DNA of 64,000 nucleotides from Streptomyces cynarae (GCF_025642135.1 NZ_CP106793.1:3331001-3395000), one strand, 5' to 3'. Positions 34,721 through 42,920 are shown, counted from the stretch's first letter. The notes: generated by a model from the sequence alone, not told the origin. Program-made: numbers and translations.

Positions 34721-35500
34721 TCAGACCCGGTCGACGAGGTCCGCGATCGAGTTCACGACGTGGGACGGGCGGAACGGGTAGCGGTCGATGTCCTCGGGTG
34801 CGGTCAGCCCGGTGAGAACCAGGAACGTCTGCATACCGGCCTCGATGCCGGCCAGCACGTCGGTGTCCATCCGGTCGCCGATCATCGCGCTGGTCTCGGA
34901 GTGCGCCCCGATCGTGTTCAGGCCCGTCCGCATCATCAGCGGGTTCGGCTTGCCCGCGAAGTACGGCTTCTTGCCGCTCGCCTTGGTGATCAGTGCGGCG
35001 ACCGCTCCGGTGGCGGGCAGCGGGCCCTCGGCGGACGGGCCGGTCTCGTCGGGGTTGGTGCAGATGAACCGGGCGCCGCCCTTGATCAGCCGGACCGCCC
35101 TGGTCATCGCCTCGAAGGAGTAGGTGCGGGTCTCGCCGAGGACCACGTAGTCGGGCTCGTGGTCGGTCAGGATGTAGCCGATGTCGTGCAGCGCCGTGGT
35201 CAGGCCGGCCTCGCCGATGACGTACGCGGTGCCGCCGGGCCGCTGGTCGTCCAGGAACTTGGCGGTGGCCAGGGCCGAGGTCCAGATGTTGTCCACCGGC
35301 ACGTCCAGACCCATGCGTCGCAGCCGGGCGTGCAGGTCGCGCGGGGTGTAGATCGAGTTGTTGGTGAGCACGAGGAAGGGCTTGCCGGACTCGCGCAGCT
35401 TCTTCAGGAAGGCGTCGGCACCGGGGATCGGAACACCTTCGTGGATGAGCACGCCGTCCATGTCGGTGAGCCATGACTCGATGGGCTTGCGCTCTGCCAT
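34721..35500 (-). CDS. HAD-IIA family phosphatase (NagD-like)
   Basis: 259 aa. Motif I D-M-D-G-V-L near 12-17 (nucleophile Asp), V-L-T-N-N-S near 43-48 (motif II), lysine in the K-P-N-P-L-M region near 184 and motif IV I-G-D-R-M-D-T-D near 206-213. Length and the C2-type cap between motifs II and III fit NagD/PGPase-like sugar- or nucleotide-phosphate phosphatases. ATG at 35500 after AGGAG. Lies between two surface-protein genes on the same strand but is 81 bases from the next gene; cytosolic housekeeping role likely. Confidence 0.9.
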   Translation of the reverse strand: MAERKPIESWLTDMDGVLIHEGVPIPGADAFLKKLRESGKPFLVLTNNSIYTPRDLHARLRRMGLDVPVDNIWTSALATAKFLDDQRPGGTAYVIGEAGLTTALHDIGYILTDHEPDYVVLGETRTYSFEAMTRAVRLIKGGARFICTNPDETGPSAEGPLPATGAVAALITKASGKKPYFAGKPNPLMMRTGLNTIGAHSETSAMIGDRMDTDVLAGIEAGMQTFLVLTGLTAPEDIDRYPFRPSHVVNSIADLVDRV

Positions 35501-35581
35501 GTTGCGATCTCCTGCCGTACGCAAGGGGAACCGGGGACTCCGGGGACGCCGGAAGACGGTGCGCCCGGGGCCCCAGCGTAA

Positions 35582-36490
35582 TCAGGGCCGGTCGGCCTCC
35601 TTCTCGCCGGGCATGGCGTACCGCGCGCGGGCCCGGCGGCGCCACCGGTACAGGAGCAGGGGCAGGCTCGCGGCAAGCAGGCCGCCCGCCGTCACGAGCA
35701 GTCCGCCGGCCATCGTGCCGAGGCCGCGCGGCGCCCTTGGGCCGGTGTCGGCGAGCGCCTCGGCGGCCGGACTGCGGCGGGGGGCGGACGAGGCGGACGT
35801 GGGTTCCGGTTTCGTCCGGGCGTCGGCCTCGATCGAGAACCGGTAGTCGTCCGACTGGCCGACCCAGTCGCCGTTGTCGCCGTGCCGCCGCACGATCGCG
35901 GCGGTCGCGACGACCTCGTCCTGCGGGGTTCCGGAGGCGAACGCGAGCCGCACCTTCACACTGAGGGTCCGGCCCGGGGCCACGGTGAAGCCGGGGAAGC
36001 CGTCGTCGAAGGGGCCGACCAGTTCCTGCCGGTCGGTGCGTTCGAAGGTGACGGGGTGTGGGCGGTCGCCCTCAAAGAACTCCAGTTCGGCCTGCGCGGC
36101 CGTCAGCGCGCGGCGGGTGTCGACGAGGACGAGCACCGGGTGGATGTTGCCGCAGGTCTGGGAGGAGGTGTTCTTCAGGTCGATGTACCAGGTGTGGGCG
36201 GCACCGCCGGCCGCGTAGGTCCGGGGCCCGCCGCGGATGCGGGCGGTGAGGGGGAACGTGTGTTGGTCCCGCCCGGAGCAGGTGGGCCCCGGGTCGACGG
36301 GGAGCGCTGCGGCGGGTGCCTGGAGGAGCAGCATGGCGGCGGCGAGGGCGCAGGGCAGGAGCACGGCGAGGGGGGCGCGGAGGGCCCGTCGGGCCAGTCC
36401 GGCCCGCCAGGGCGAGCGGGGCCTGTGGGGCGGGCGCGAGAGCGGGCGGGAGTGCTCTCCGGAGCGCCGCAGCGGTCGAGAGTGTCGCAT
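35582..36490 (-). CDS. Surface protein with LADTG (LAXTG) sortase signal
   Basis: 302 aa. Signal-type segment at about 38-62, a beta-rich outer domain (70-225), then A-L-A-D-T-G near 243-248, a hydrophobic span (G-G-L-L-V-T-A-G-G-L-L-A-A-S-L-P-L-L-L) and a basic tail starting R-W-R-R-R-A-R. LAXTG is the motif cut by class E sortases in Streptomyces (as on the long chaplins), and a class E sortase gene lies at 44417. The domain resembles no enzyme I know. The N-terminus up to residue 35 is basic and long for a signal peptide, and no GGAGG precedes the ATG, so the start is uncertain. Confidence 0.75.
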   Translation of the reverse strand: MRHSRPLRRSGEHSRPLSRPPHRPRSPWRAGLARRALRAPLAVLLPCALAAAMLLLQAPAAALPVDPGPTCSGRDQHTFPLTARIRGGPRTYAAGGAAHTWYIDLKNTSSQTCGNIHPVLVLVDTRRALTAAQAELEFFEGDRPHPVTFERTDRQELVGPFDDGFPGFTVAPGRTLSVKVRLAFASGTPQDEVVATAAIVRRHGDNGDWVGQSDDYRFSIEADARTKPEPTSASSAPRRSPAAEALADTGPRAPRGLGTMAGGLLVTAGGLLAASLPLLLYRWRRRARARYAMPGEKEADRP

Positions 36491-36640
36491 GAAGATATGA
36501 CCGGACAGGCGAGCTGACCCCAGGGCGCGCCACGCCCTCCGGGCCGGAGCCGACGGCCCAAGTCCCCCCGATCAGCGCAGTCGCCGGGACTGCGGGCGGG
36601 CGCCTGGGGTCGACCTTCCAGGGCCCCGAAGCCCCGGGCT

Positions 36641-36724
36641 CACCGCACGAACACCCGGGCTCACCGCACGAACACCCGGGCTCACCGCACGAACGCTCGG
36701 GCTCACCGCACGAACGCTCGGGCT
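36641..36724. repeat. 21-bp tandem repeat, four units
   Basis: Unit CACCGCACGAACACCCGGGC plus T, exactly repeated at 36641 and 36662, then twice with GCT in place of ACC (36683, 36704). Preceded by a partial unit ending CCCCGGGCT. Confidence 0.9.
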
Positions 36725-37057
36725 ACCCCCTCCGTTCGCCCGAAGCCCTGGAGTCGCCCTCCCGCCCGTCCGAACACTCGGGCTCACCCCTCCGCCCGCC
36801 CGAACGCCGCAATCGCCCCACCGCCCGCCCGAACACCGGGGCCCACCCCTCCGCCCGCCCGAAGCCCCAAAGTCACCCTTGCGCCCGCCCGAAGCCCCAA
36901 AGTCACCCTTGCGCCCGCCCGAACGCCGCAATCGCCCCACCGCCCGCCTGAACACCGGGGCCCACCCCTCCACCGGCCGAACACCCGGGCTCGCCTCTCG
37001 GCCGGCCCGAACGCCGGGACCGCCCCACCGCCCCACCGCCCCGCCGAACCCCCGGGC
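36725..37057. repeat. Degenerate ~30-bp tandem repeats
   Basis: About ten diverged units, each starting GAAC or GAAG and ending CGCCCGCCC. Two adjacent units (about 36861-36920, starting GAAGCCCCAAAGTCACCC) are identical. The array runs up to the ROK stop codon. Non-coding by all signs; could arise by slippage or act on RNA structure. Confidence 0.75.
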
Positions 37058-38197
37058 TCACCCCTCCGCGCGCCCGAACAACGGTGCGAGGAGCAGCTGG
37101 GCCGCGCCCTCCGCCACGCCGCGCGCTCCTCCGGGAGCGATGGCCACCGGTACGCCCGCGGTCGCGCCCTCGCGCAGGGCGCGTGCGTCGAGGACGGCAC
37201 CCACTCCCCGGAGGAAGGACTCCGGGTGCGCGGCGACGGTACGGCCGCCGAGCAGGACCAGGTCGATGTCGAGCAGTCCGGCCAGGTTCGCGGCGCCCAC
37301 ACCGAGGACGCGCGCCGCCTCGGGCACGTCGCCGCGCGCGACGGCGTCGAGGCAGAGCGCCTCCAGGCAGCCCCGGTTCCCGCACCCGCACGGCGGCCCG
37401 TCGAGCTGGATCACCTGGTGCCCGAACTCCCCCGCCCCGGTCCGCGCGCCCCGGTGCACGCCGCCGCCGATCACCAGCCCGGCGCCGAGTCCGGTCCCGA
37501 GGTGCAGATAGGCGAACGACGCGTCCGTCGTCTCGGCCGCCCCACCGATGGCGAGCCCGAGCGCGGCGGCGTTGGTGTCCTTGTCGACGACCACGGGCAT
37601 CGCCAGCCGCCGGGCCAGCGCCTCCCGCAACGGAAACCCGTCCCACTCGGGGAACCCGGTGACCCGGTGCAGCACACCGTGCCGGTGGTCGAGCGGACCG
37701 GGCAGAGCGACCCCGAGCCCGAGCACGGCCACGTCACCCACCAGTCCCTCGACCTCGCGGGCCGCCTCCTCGACCACGGCCTCCGCCCCCGCGCCCAGGT
37801 CCAGCGGTACCCGCCGCTCCGCGACCACCGCTCCGGTGAGGTCGCACAGCACGGCCCGCAGCTCGTCCCGGTCCAGATGCAGCCCCACGGCGTACCCGGC
37901 GCCCGGCACCAGCCGCAGCACCGTACGCGGCTTGCCGCCCGTCGAGGCTCGGCGCCCCGCCTCCGCCACGAGCCCGTCCGCCCGCAGCCGGGCAATGATC
38001 TTGCTGACGGCCTGCGGGGTCAGCCCGGTCCGCTCCGCGAGCTCGAGCCGGCTGATCCCGGGCTCCCCGGCCGCCCTCAGCAGATCCAGCACCAAGGCCG
38101 TGTTGTGGCTGCGCAGGGCGAGCAGGTTCACCCCGCTCGCCACAGTCCCTCCGCCGTGCCTGCCGTCTTCGCCCGGTCCCGCGTACGTCCTGTTCAC
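37058..38197 (-). CDS. ROK-family transcriptional repressor
   Basis: 379 aa. An N-terminal winged helix (I-S-R-L-E-L-A-E-R-T-G-L-T-P-Q-A-V-S-K, about 48-66) precedes a ROK sugar-kinase-like domain with the zinc motif C-G-C-G-N-R-G-C-L-E (about 275-284) and the ROK glycine motif L-G-T-G-L-G-A-G. It is thus a sugar-responsive repressor of the NagC/XylR type. Divergent from a Gfo/Idh oxidoreductase operon; a 27-bp dyad lies in between, directly on the operon promoter. GTG at 38197 is taken as start. The effector is probably a sugar handled by the oxidoreductase. Confidence 0.88.
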   Translation of the reverse strand: MNRTYAGPGEDGRHGGGTVASGVNLLALRSHNTALVLDLLRAAGEPGISRLELAERTGLTPQAVSKIIARLRADGLVAEAGRRASTGGKPRTVLRLVPGAGYAVGLHLDRDELRAVLCDLTGAVVAERRVPLDLGAGAEAVVEEAAREVEGLVGDVAVLGLGVALPGPLDHRHGVLHRVTGFPEWDGFPLREALARRLAMPVVVDKDTNAAALGLAIGGAAETTDASFAYLHLGTGLGAGLVIGGGVHRGARTGAGEFGHQVIQLDGPPCGCGNRGCLEALCLDAVARGDVPEAARVLGVGAANLAGLLDIDLVLLGGRTVAAHPESFLRGVGAVLDARALREGATAGVPVAIAPGGARGVAEGAAQLLLAPLFGRAEG

Positions 38198-38218
38198 GCC
38201 CCCATTGTCCCCGGCGCT

Positions 38219-38247
38219 TGCACTTTGGCAACAGTGTTGCGAAAGTG
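38219..38247 (+). promoter_or_regulatory. Promoter covered by a 27-bp dyad operator (ROK regulator site)
   Basis: TTGCAC (38219-38224), 16 bases, GAAAGT (38241-38246) is a plausible -35/-10 pair with a start point at or next to the ATG at 38254, so the message may be leaderless. The dyad is CACTTT (38221-38226) G GCAACA (38228-38233) G TGTTGC (38235-38240) G AAAGTG (38242-38247). Arms are perfect apart from the G/G position. A bound repressor would block polymerase completely. Confidence 0.75.
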
Positions 38248-38253
38248 GTGCGC

Positions 38254-39339
38254 ATGACTGGCACAGCCCCTGGTACTGACACCCCCCTCCGCGTGGGCCT
38301 GGTCGGCTACGGCCTCGCGGGCTCCGTCTTCCACGCCCCGCTGATCGCCGCGACCGAGGGCCTGGTCCTCGACACGGTCGTCACCTCGAACCCGGAGCGG
38401 CAGCAGCAGGCCCGCGCCGAGTTCCCGGACGTGCGTGTCGCCGCCACCACCGACGAGCTGTGGCCGCGCGCCGGCGAACTGGACCTGATCGTCGTCGCCT
38501 CACCGAACAAGACGCACGTCCCGATCGCCACCGCCGCCCTCGAGGCGGGCCTGCCGGTCGTGGTCGACAAGCCGGTCGCGGGCACGGCTGCCGAGGCGCG
38601 CGGGCTGGCGGCGCTGGCCGAGGAGCGGGGCCTGCTGCTCTCGGTCTTCCAGAACCGCCGCTGGGACAACGACTTCCTGACCCTCCGCAAGCTGCTGGCC
38701 GACGGCGAACTGGGCGACGTCTGGCGCTTCGAGTCCCGTTTCGAGCGCTGGCGCCCGAAGCCCAAGGGCGGCTGGCGCGAGTCCGGCGACCCCGCAGAGA
38801 TCGGAGGTCTGCTGTACGACCTCGGCAGCCATGTCGTCGACCAGGCGCTGGTCCTCTTCGGCCCCGCCGCCGCAGTGTACGCCGAGTCGGACGTCCGCCG
38901 CCCGGGCGCGGAGGCGGACGACGACACGTTCATCGCGCTCACGCACACCAGCGGCGTCCGCTCCCACCTGTACGTCTCCGCGACGGCGGCCCAGCTCGGC
39001 CCCCGCTTCCGGGTCCTCGGCTCGCGGGCGGGATACGTCAAGTACGGCCTGGACCCGCAGGAGGCGGCCCTGCGCGAGGGCCTGCGCCCCGGCCCGGAGT
39101 GGGGACAGGAGCCCGAGTCCCTGTGGGGCCGCGTCGGTGCCGGAGAGTCCCCGCTGACCGGCGGCGGCAGCCCCGAGCCGACCCTGCCCGGCGACTACCC
39201 GGCGTACTACGCGGCGATCGCGAAGGCCCTGCGCGAGGGCGGCCCGAACCCGGTGACGGCCCTGGAGGCGGCCGCGACCCTGGACGTCCTGGAAGCCGCG
39301 CGACGCTCGGCCCGCGAGGGCGTGGAGGTGAAGCTGTGA
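38254..39339 (+). CDS. Gfo/Idh/MocA-family oxidoreductase
   Basis: 361 aa. N-terminal NAD(P) Rossmann motif G-L-V-G-Y-G-L-A-G near 13-21, then the conserved V-V-D-K-P-V-A (catalytic-site Lys, about 104-110), and R-R-W-D-N-D-F and L-L-Y-D-L-G-S-H-V-V-D-Q in the sugar-binding domain (His near 199). It should oxidise or reduce a sugar or inositol derivative. Start ATG 38254 sits right behind the dyad promoter; the 12 codons upstream are operator sequence. The stop overlaps the GTG of the next gene (GTGA), so the two are coupled and jointly controlled by the ROK repressor. Confidence 0.88.
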   Translation: MTGTAPGTDTPLRVGLVGYGLAGSVFHAPLIAATEGLVLDTVVTSNPERQQQARAEFPDVRVAATTDELWPRAGELDLIVVASPNKTHVPIATAALEAGLPVVVDKPVAGTAAEARGLAALAEERGLLLSVFQNRRWDNDFLTLRKLLADGELGDVWRFESRFERWRPKPKGGWRESGDPAEIGGLLYDLGSHVVDQALVLFGPAAAVYAESDVRRPGAEADDDTFIALTHTSGVRSHLYVSATAAQLGPRFRVLGSRAGYVKYGLDPQEAALREGLRPGPEWGQEPESLWGRVGAGESPLTGGGSPEPTLPGDYPAYYAAIAKALREGGPNPVTALEAAATLDVLEAARRSAREGVEVKL

Positions 39340-39803
39340 CCGCCGTTACCCCCGAGATCCCGGACCTCGAGGACCAGGAGCGCCGCCTGACGCTCTCTCG
39401 GTTCACGTACGACGACGCCTGGCGGCTGGGCACGCTGCTGGTGGAGCTGGCGCGGGCCCGCCAGGCCCCGGTGGCCGTCGACATCCGCCGCGGCGGCCAG
39501 CAGCTCTTCCACGCGGCACTGCCCGGCTCGACCCCGGACAACGACGCCTGGATCGACCGCAAGCGCCGCGTGGTCGAACGCTATGGCTGCTCGTCGCTGC
39601 TGGTCGGCTCACGCTTCCGCGCCAAGGGCACGACGTTCGAGGACTCCTCCCGCCTCGACCCCGACGTGTACGCGGCCCACGGCGGCTCCTTCCCGATCAG
39701 GGTGGAAGGAGCCGGGGTGATCGGCACAGTGACGGTGTCGGGCTTGCCGCAGGTCGAGGACCACCGGTTGGTGGTCGAAGCCTTGGAGAGGCTCAAAGCC
39801 TAG
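39336..39803 (+). CDS. Heme-degrading-domain/UPF0303-like protein
   Basis: 155 aa. It has the GlcG/HbpS (DUF336/UPF0303) pattern: helix, then P-V-A-V-D-I-R-R-G-G-Q-Q-L-F-H near 46-60 and a C-terminal G-V-I-G-T-V-T-V-S-G-L-P strand near 128-139. Proteins of this type beside Gfo/Idh oxidoreductases are often annotated heme-degrading, though a small-molecule role is as likely. GTG at 39336 overlaps the preceding stop by four bases, so it belongs to the ROK-controlled operon. No membrane or export signal. Confidence 0.78.
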   Translation: MTAVTPEIPDLEDQERRLTLSRFTYDDAWRLGTLLVELARARQAPVAVDIRRGGQQLFHAALPGSTPDNDAWIDRKRRVVERYGCSSLLVGSRFRAKGTTFEDSSRLDPDVYAAHGGSFPIRVEGAGVIGTVTVSGLPQVEDHRLVVEALERLKA

Positions 39804-39971
39804 GGGGCGGGGGACCTGACCAGGGGCGCGGGGCCGCATCCATGTGCGGCTCCGCCGCGTGGGCGCAACCAGCCGACGACGGCCCGCAGTCGACGAACCG
39901 CCGCAGTTCCCCAGCCCCCAGCCCCCAGCCCCCAGCCCCCAGCCCCCAGCCCCCAGCCCCCAGCGGAGCGT
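39804..39971. repeat. Convergent intergenic region with 7-bp tandem repeat
   Basis: GCCGCATCCATGTGCGGC near 39832-39849 is a hairpin within a sequence type common after Streptomyces genes (GGGGCGCGGGG...), probably a bidirectional terminator. From about 39909 to 39964 CCCCAGC is repeated roughly eight times, a slippage-prone microsatellite directly before the FAH-family stop codon. Confidence 0.75.
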
Positions 39972-40829
39972 CTACGCGTCCTTGAACTCCTGCCGCTGCC
40001 GCCCGAGCCCCTCGATCTCCAGCTCGACCACATCCCCGGCCCGAAGGAACGGCTTCGGCTCAGGCCGCCCCAGCGCCACCCCCGCCGGCGTACCGGTGTT
40101 GATGACGTCACCGGGGTACAGGGTCATGAACTGGCTGACGTACCGCACGACTTCGGCGACCGGGAAGATCTGCTCGGCCGTGGTCCCGTCCTGCTTCAGC
40201 TCCCCGTTGACCCAGAGCTTCAGGGAGAGGGCCTGCGGGTCCGGCACCTCGTCCGCCGTCACGAGCCAGGGCCCGAGCGGATTGAACGTCTCGCAGTTCT
40301 TCCCCTTGTCCCACGTCCCCCCGCGCTCGATCTGGAACTCGCGCTCGGAGACGTCGTGCGCGACGGCGTACCCGGCGACATGCGCCAGCGCCTCCTCATC
40401 GGACTCCAGATAGCGGGCCGTCCGCCCGATGACGACCGCCAGCTCGACCTCCCAGTCGGTCTTGGTGGACCTGCGCGGCACGAGCACGGTGTCGTCGGGC
40501 CCGACCACCGTGTCCGCCGCCTTGAAGAAGATCACCGGCTCGGCGGGCGGCTCGGCACCGGTCTCGCGGGCGTGGTCGTGGTAGTTCAGCCCGATGCAGA
40601 CGATCTTGCCGATCCGGGCGAGCGGCGGCCCGATGCGCAGCCCGGCGGGGTCCAGCGCGGGCAGCTCACCGCTCCCGGCCGCGGCGCGGATCCGACCGAG
40701 CGCCGCGTCGTCGGCGAGCAGCGGTCCGTCGATGTCCGGGACGAGCCCGGACAGGTCCCGCAGGGTTCCCTCGGCGTCGAGCAGCGCGGGCCGCTCCGCC
40801 CCCGCCGTACCGACTCGCAGCAGCTTCAT
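39972..40829 (-). CDS. Fumarylacetoacetate hydrolase family protein
   Basis: 285 aa. Core motifs: I-V-C-I-G-L-N-Y-H-D-H-A-R-E near 73-86 (His and first metal region), F-K-A-A-D-T-V-V-G near 101-109, W-E-V-E-L-A-V-V-I-G near 125-134 (metal Glu) and G-D-V-I-N-T-G-T-P-A-G-V-A near 238-250. This is the FAH/2-hydroxyhepta-diene-dioate isomerase-decarboxylase fold, acting on acyl-pyruvates or related keto acids with Mg2+. ATG at 40829. Convergent with the ROK-controlled operon; separated by a hairpin and microsatellite. Confidence 0.9.
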   Translation of the reverse strand: MKLLRVGTAGAERPALLDAEGTLRDLSGLVPDIDGPLLADDAALGRIRAAAGSGELPALDPAGLRIGPPLARIGKIVCIGLNYHDHARETGAEPPAEPVIFFKAADTVVGPDDTVLVPRRSTKTDWEVELAVVIGRTARYLESDEEALAHVAGYAVAHDVSEREFQIERGGTWDKGKNCETFNPLGPWLVTADEVPDPQALSLKLWVNGELKQDGTTAEQIFPVAEVVRYVSQFMTLYPGDVINTGTPAGVALGRPEPKPFLRAGDVVELEIEGLGRQRQEFKDA

Positions 40830-40919
40830 GGTCACAGTCTCCCTAGATCGCGGGCAGCCGCCGAAGGGCACGGCCGGGTACGGCCGGGCACAGCCATCGG
40901 AGGACTGGTCGATCCTCCA

Positions 40920-40980
40920 AGGTCGGCGGTCAGTCCGCAATACCCCGTTCACGGACTGGACCGCCGCCGACCGTCCGGCG
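40920..40980 (-). terminator. Hairpin after the second YidC gene
   Basis: GGTCGGCGGTCAGTCCG and CGGACTGGACCGCCGCCGACC form a long imperfect stem (about 17 pairs with a small bulge) just downstream of the leftward yidC2 stop at 40984. Confidence 0.6.
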
Positions 40981-40983
40981 CGC

Positions 40984-41706
40984 TCAGCGGTAGAGCACCG
41001 TCCGCTCCACCGCGCTCCACGTCGTACTGGTGACCACGTACAGCGCGGCGGCCAGCGGCACCACCGCCACGGTGACGAGGGTGAAGAAGGACAGGAACGG
41101 CATGGCCTTGGTGACCGCGCCGAGCCCGGGCACCTGCTCCCCACCGCTCGCCTGGACCGGGCTCTCGGCCATCGTCCGCCTCGCACGCCGGTAGTTGAAG
41201 GTGGCGACGGCCGCGACGAGTGCGAACAGCCCGAGGTAGACGAGCCCGGCCGGGCCGAGCAGCCCGCCGTGGGCGAGGGCGTCGGCCCACCGGCCGCCGA
41301 GCGGGGCGGCGAACAGCGCGTGGGCGAGCAGGCCGCCCGTCTCGCCGCCGATCGTCGTGGTCGAGAACAGGTGGTAGAGCAGGAAGAAGGCGGGCAGCTG
41401 GAGCAGGCTCGGCAGCAGACCGGACAGCGGGGAGACCTTCTCCTCGGCGTGCAGGGCGAGCACCGCCTTCTGGAACTTCTCGGGTTCCTTCGCGTGCTTC
41501 TTCTTCAGCTCGGCGATCCTCGGCTGCAGCCGGGCGCGCGCCTGCTGTCCACGCGCTGCGGCGCGGGAGAGGGGGTGGACGAGGAGTCGTACCAGCGCGG
41601 TGAACAGGACGATCGCGGCGGCCGCGGCGGAGGCGTGGAACAGCGGCTGGAGCAGGTCGGCGAGATGCTCGACCAGGCGGGCGAAAACGGACATGAACGC
41701 GGACAA
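40984..41706 (-). CDS. YidC/Oxa1-family membrane insertase (paralogue)
   Basis: 240 aa, about five membrane spans. Typical YidC segments: V-R-L-L-V-H-P-L-S (Arg in the first span region, about 39-47), the basic cytoplasmic loop with A-E-L-K-K-K-H-A-K-E-P-E-K-F-Q-K and L-L-Q-L-P-A-F-F-L-L-Y-H-L-F. It inserts membrane proteins. It is separate from the main YidC of the rnpA-yidC locus, and Streptomyces often carry such a second copy beside a DUF6412 gene, as here. The TTG at 41706 has a GGAGGA site at seven bases; the ATG at 41694 does not. Confidence 0.85.
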   Translation of the reverse strand: MSAFMSVFARLVEHLADLLQPLFHASAAAAAIVLFTALVRLLVHPLSRAAARGQQARARLQPRIAELKKKHAKEPEKFQKAVLALHAEEKVSPLSGLLPSLLQLPAFFLLYHLFSTTTIGGETGGLLAHALFAAPLGGRWADALAHGGLLGPAGLVYLGLFALVAAVATFNYRRARRTMAESPVQASGGEQVPGLGAVTKAMPFLSFFTLVTVAVVPLAAALYVVTSTTWSAVERTVLYR

Positions 41707-41779
41707 GGCTGAGTCCTCCGGGGTCTCGTCGTGCCGGGGCGGGATGGTGTCGGCATGACGACCCGCGCAGGGTCACGGA

Positions 41780-41847
41780 CGTACGGGACAGACGTACGGG
41801 AAGGCCGTACGGGAGAACGTACGGAAGGGCCGTACGGAAGACGTACG
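41780..41847. repeat. Array of six CGTACG palindromes at 11-13-bp spacing
   Basis: CGTACG at 41780, 41793, 41806, 41818, 41831 and 41842, each followed by G(G)(G)A. Lies in the leader of yidC2 and just after the DUF6412 gene. Regular spacing near one helical turn suggests a protein-binding array or a slippage product. Confidence 0.7.
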
Positions 41848-41860
41848 AGGAAGACGTGCC

Positions 41861-42169
41861 CTACGCGGCGGTCGCCGGGAGGGCGCGCCCAGGTGCCCGC
41901 GGTCGCGTACGGCCCGGGGCGTCGGGGTCCCGTTGCGACAGGAACGCCGTACGGTGCTCCCGGTCACGTATCGCCGTACGCACCCGGGTCGGCGGCACGG
42001 CGGGCACGCTGCGGGCGGCGATCAGCGCGCAGACGGCGAGGGCGGAACCGGCGGCGGTCGCGGCGAAGGCGACTGCGGCGTAGAGGCTGCCGGTGTCGAG
42101 GAGCGCGACCTCGAGCAGCAGGAGCAGCAGCACGGCGGCGGGGCGCAGCTGCGCCCTGTTCCTGATCAT
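41861..42169 (-). CDS. DUF6412-type small membrane protein
   Basis: 102 aa. Two hydrophobic segments (about 10-25 and 28-52) and a basic, Pro/Arg-rich tail. Matches the small proteins annotated DUF6412 that precede a second yidC in many Streptomyces. ATG at 42169 after GGAGGG; an in-frame ATG 14 codons upstream lacks a better site. Co-directional with yidC2, so it may assist or be a substrate of that insertase. Confidence 0.72.
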   Translation of the reverse strand: MIRNRAQLRPAAVLLLLLLEVALLDTGSLYAAVAFAATAAGSALAVCALIAARSVPAVPPTRVRTAIRDREHRTAFLSQRDPDAPGRTRPRAPGRALPATAA

Positions 42170-42226
42170 CCGCTTCCCTCCCCCGACTCGCTTGCCCCTC
42201 CCTGCTTTCAAACAGGCTCGCCGCCT

Positions 42227-42802
42227 TTATACAGGCTCGGTCTCGAGCGGCCGCAGCATCCTCTTCGGCTTCAGCAGCGCCCGGCTGACCGGATCGGCCG
42301 GGTCGGGATCGAGGCCCGGCCCCGGCAGCATCTCAACGTCCCCGGCGGGCACGATGGTTCCGCAGGCGGGACATTCGCCGTACGACCCGAGTTCCTTGTC
42401 CGTGCCGCAGGTCGCGTGCCGGAAGATGCGCAGCTGCGTCTCGGAGTAGTGCTCGCGCCCCCACCGGCCGAGCGCGCGCAGGGTGGGCCACAGGGCGATG
42501 CCTCGCTCGGTGGGCACGTACTCGTCGCGCGGCGGGGAGTCCTGGTAGCGGCGCTTCTCGAGGATGCCCTCGGCGGTCAGCGTCTGGAGGCGGGCCGCGA
42601 GGACGGCGCGCGGGATGCCGAGGTGGACGAGGAAGTCGTTGTAGCGCCGTACGCCGTAGAGCGCGTCGCGCACGACGAGCAGCGTCCAGCGCTCGCCGAT
42701 GATCTCCAGCGCGCGGGCGATGGAGCACTCCTGCGTCGCGTAGTCCTTGCCGAGAGCCATGAGCTCACTGTAGCGAGTTTCCGACGCGCTGGGTTCAGTC
42801 AT
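42227..42802 (-). CDS. HxlR-family transcriptional regulator
   Basis: 191 aa. Winged helix with the HxlR hallmark C-S-I-A-R-A-L-E-I-I-G-E-R-W-T-L-L (about 26-42), where the Cys can sense electrophiles or oxidants. A C-terminal extension carries three Cys (C-G-T-D ... C-P-A-C-G), a possible zinc ribbon. Divergent from an MFS exporter with three copies of a 17-bp dyad between them, one covering this gene's start codon: the usual layout of an autoregulated drug-exporter repressor. An internal Met at codon 15 is an alternative start. Confidence 0.88.
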   Translation of the reverse strand: MTEPSASETRYSELMALGKDYATQECSIARALEIIGERWTLLVVRDALYGVRRYNDFLVHLGIPRAVLAARLQTLTAEGILEKRRYQDSPPRDEYVPTERGIALWPTLRALGRWGREHYSETQLRIFRHATCGTDKELGSYGECPACGTIVPAGDVEMLPGPGLDPDPADPVSRALLKPKRMLRPLETEPV

Positions 42803-42887
42803 CGAACCGACTTTCCCCAAACTTGGTTCAATGACTGAACCGATGCTGCTAGCGTCGCTTCCCTACCAAAGGTTCGATGACCGAACC
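42792..42887. promoter_or_regulatory. Three 17-bp HxlR operator dyads
   Basis: Copy 1, 42792-42808 (reverse strand GGTTCGATGACTGAACC); copy 2, 42825-42841 (GGTTCAATGACTGAACC); copy 3, 42871-42887 (GGTTCGATGACCGAACC). Spacing 33 and 46 bp. Copy 1 contains the regulator's ATG; copy 3 ends 33 bases before the exporter ATG. Confidence 0.88.
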
Positions 42888-42920
42888 TTATGATCCGACC
42901 CCGCCCCGGAAGGGCAGGCC

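Larger units (their letters stand above)
36491..37057. other. Repeat-filled intergenic region between the LADTG protein and ROK genes
   Basis: About 570 bp. Open frames exist on both strands, but only because the repeat units are 21 and 30 bp, multiples of three; the encoded peptides are simple Arg/Gly/Ser/Val strings. I see no ribosome site or gene-like codon pattern. The repeats are listed separately. Confidence 0.6.

Noticed and set aside
36641..37057. Possible CRISPR array
   Set aside because: Units are directly tandem with no spacers, and no cas genes are present; the Cas4-like nuclease at 5841 belongs to a different cassette.
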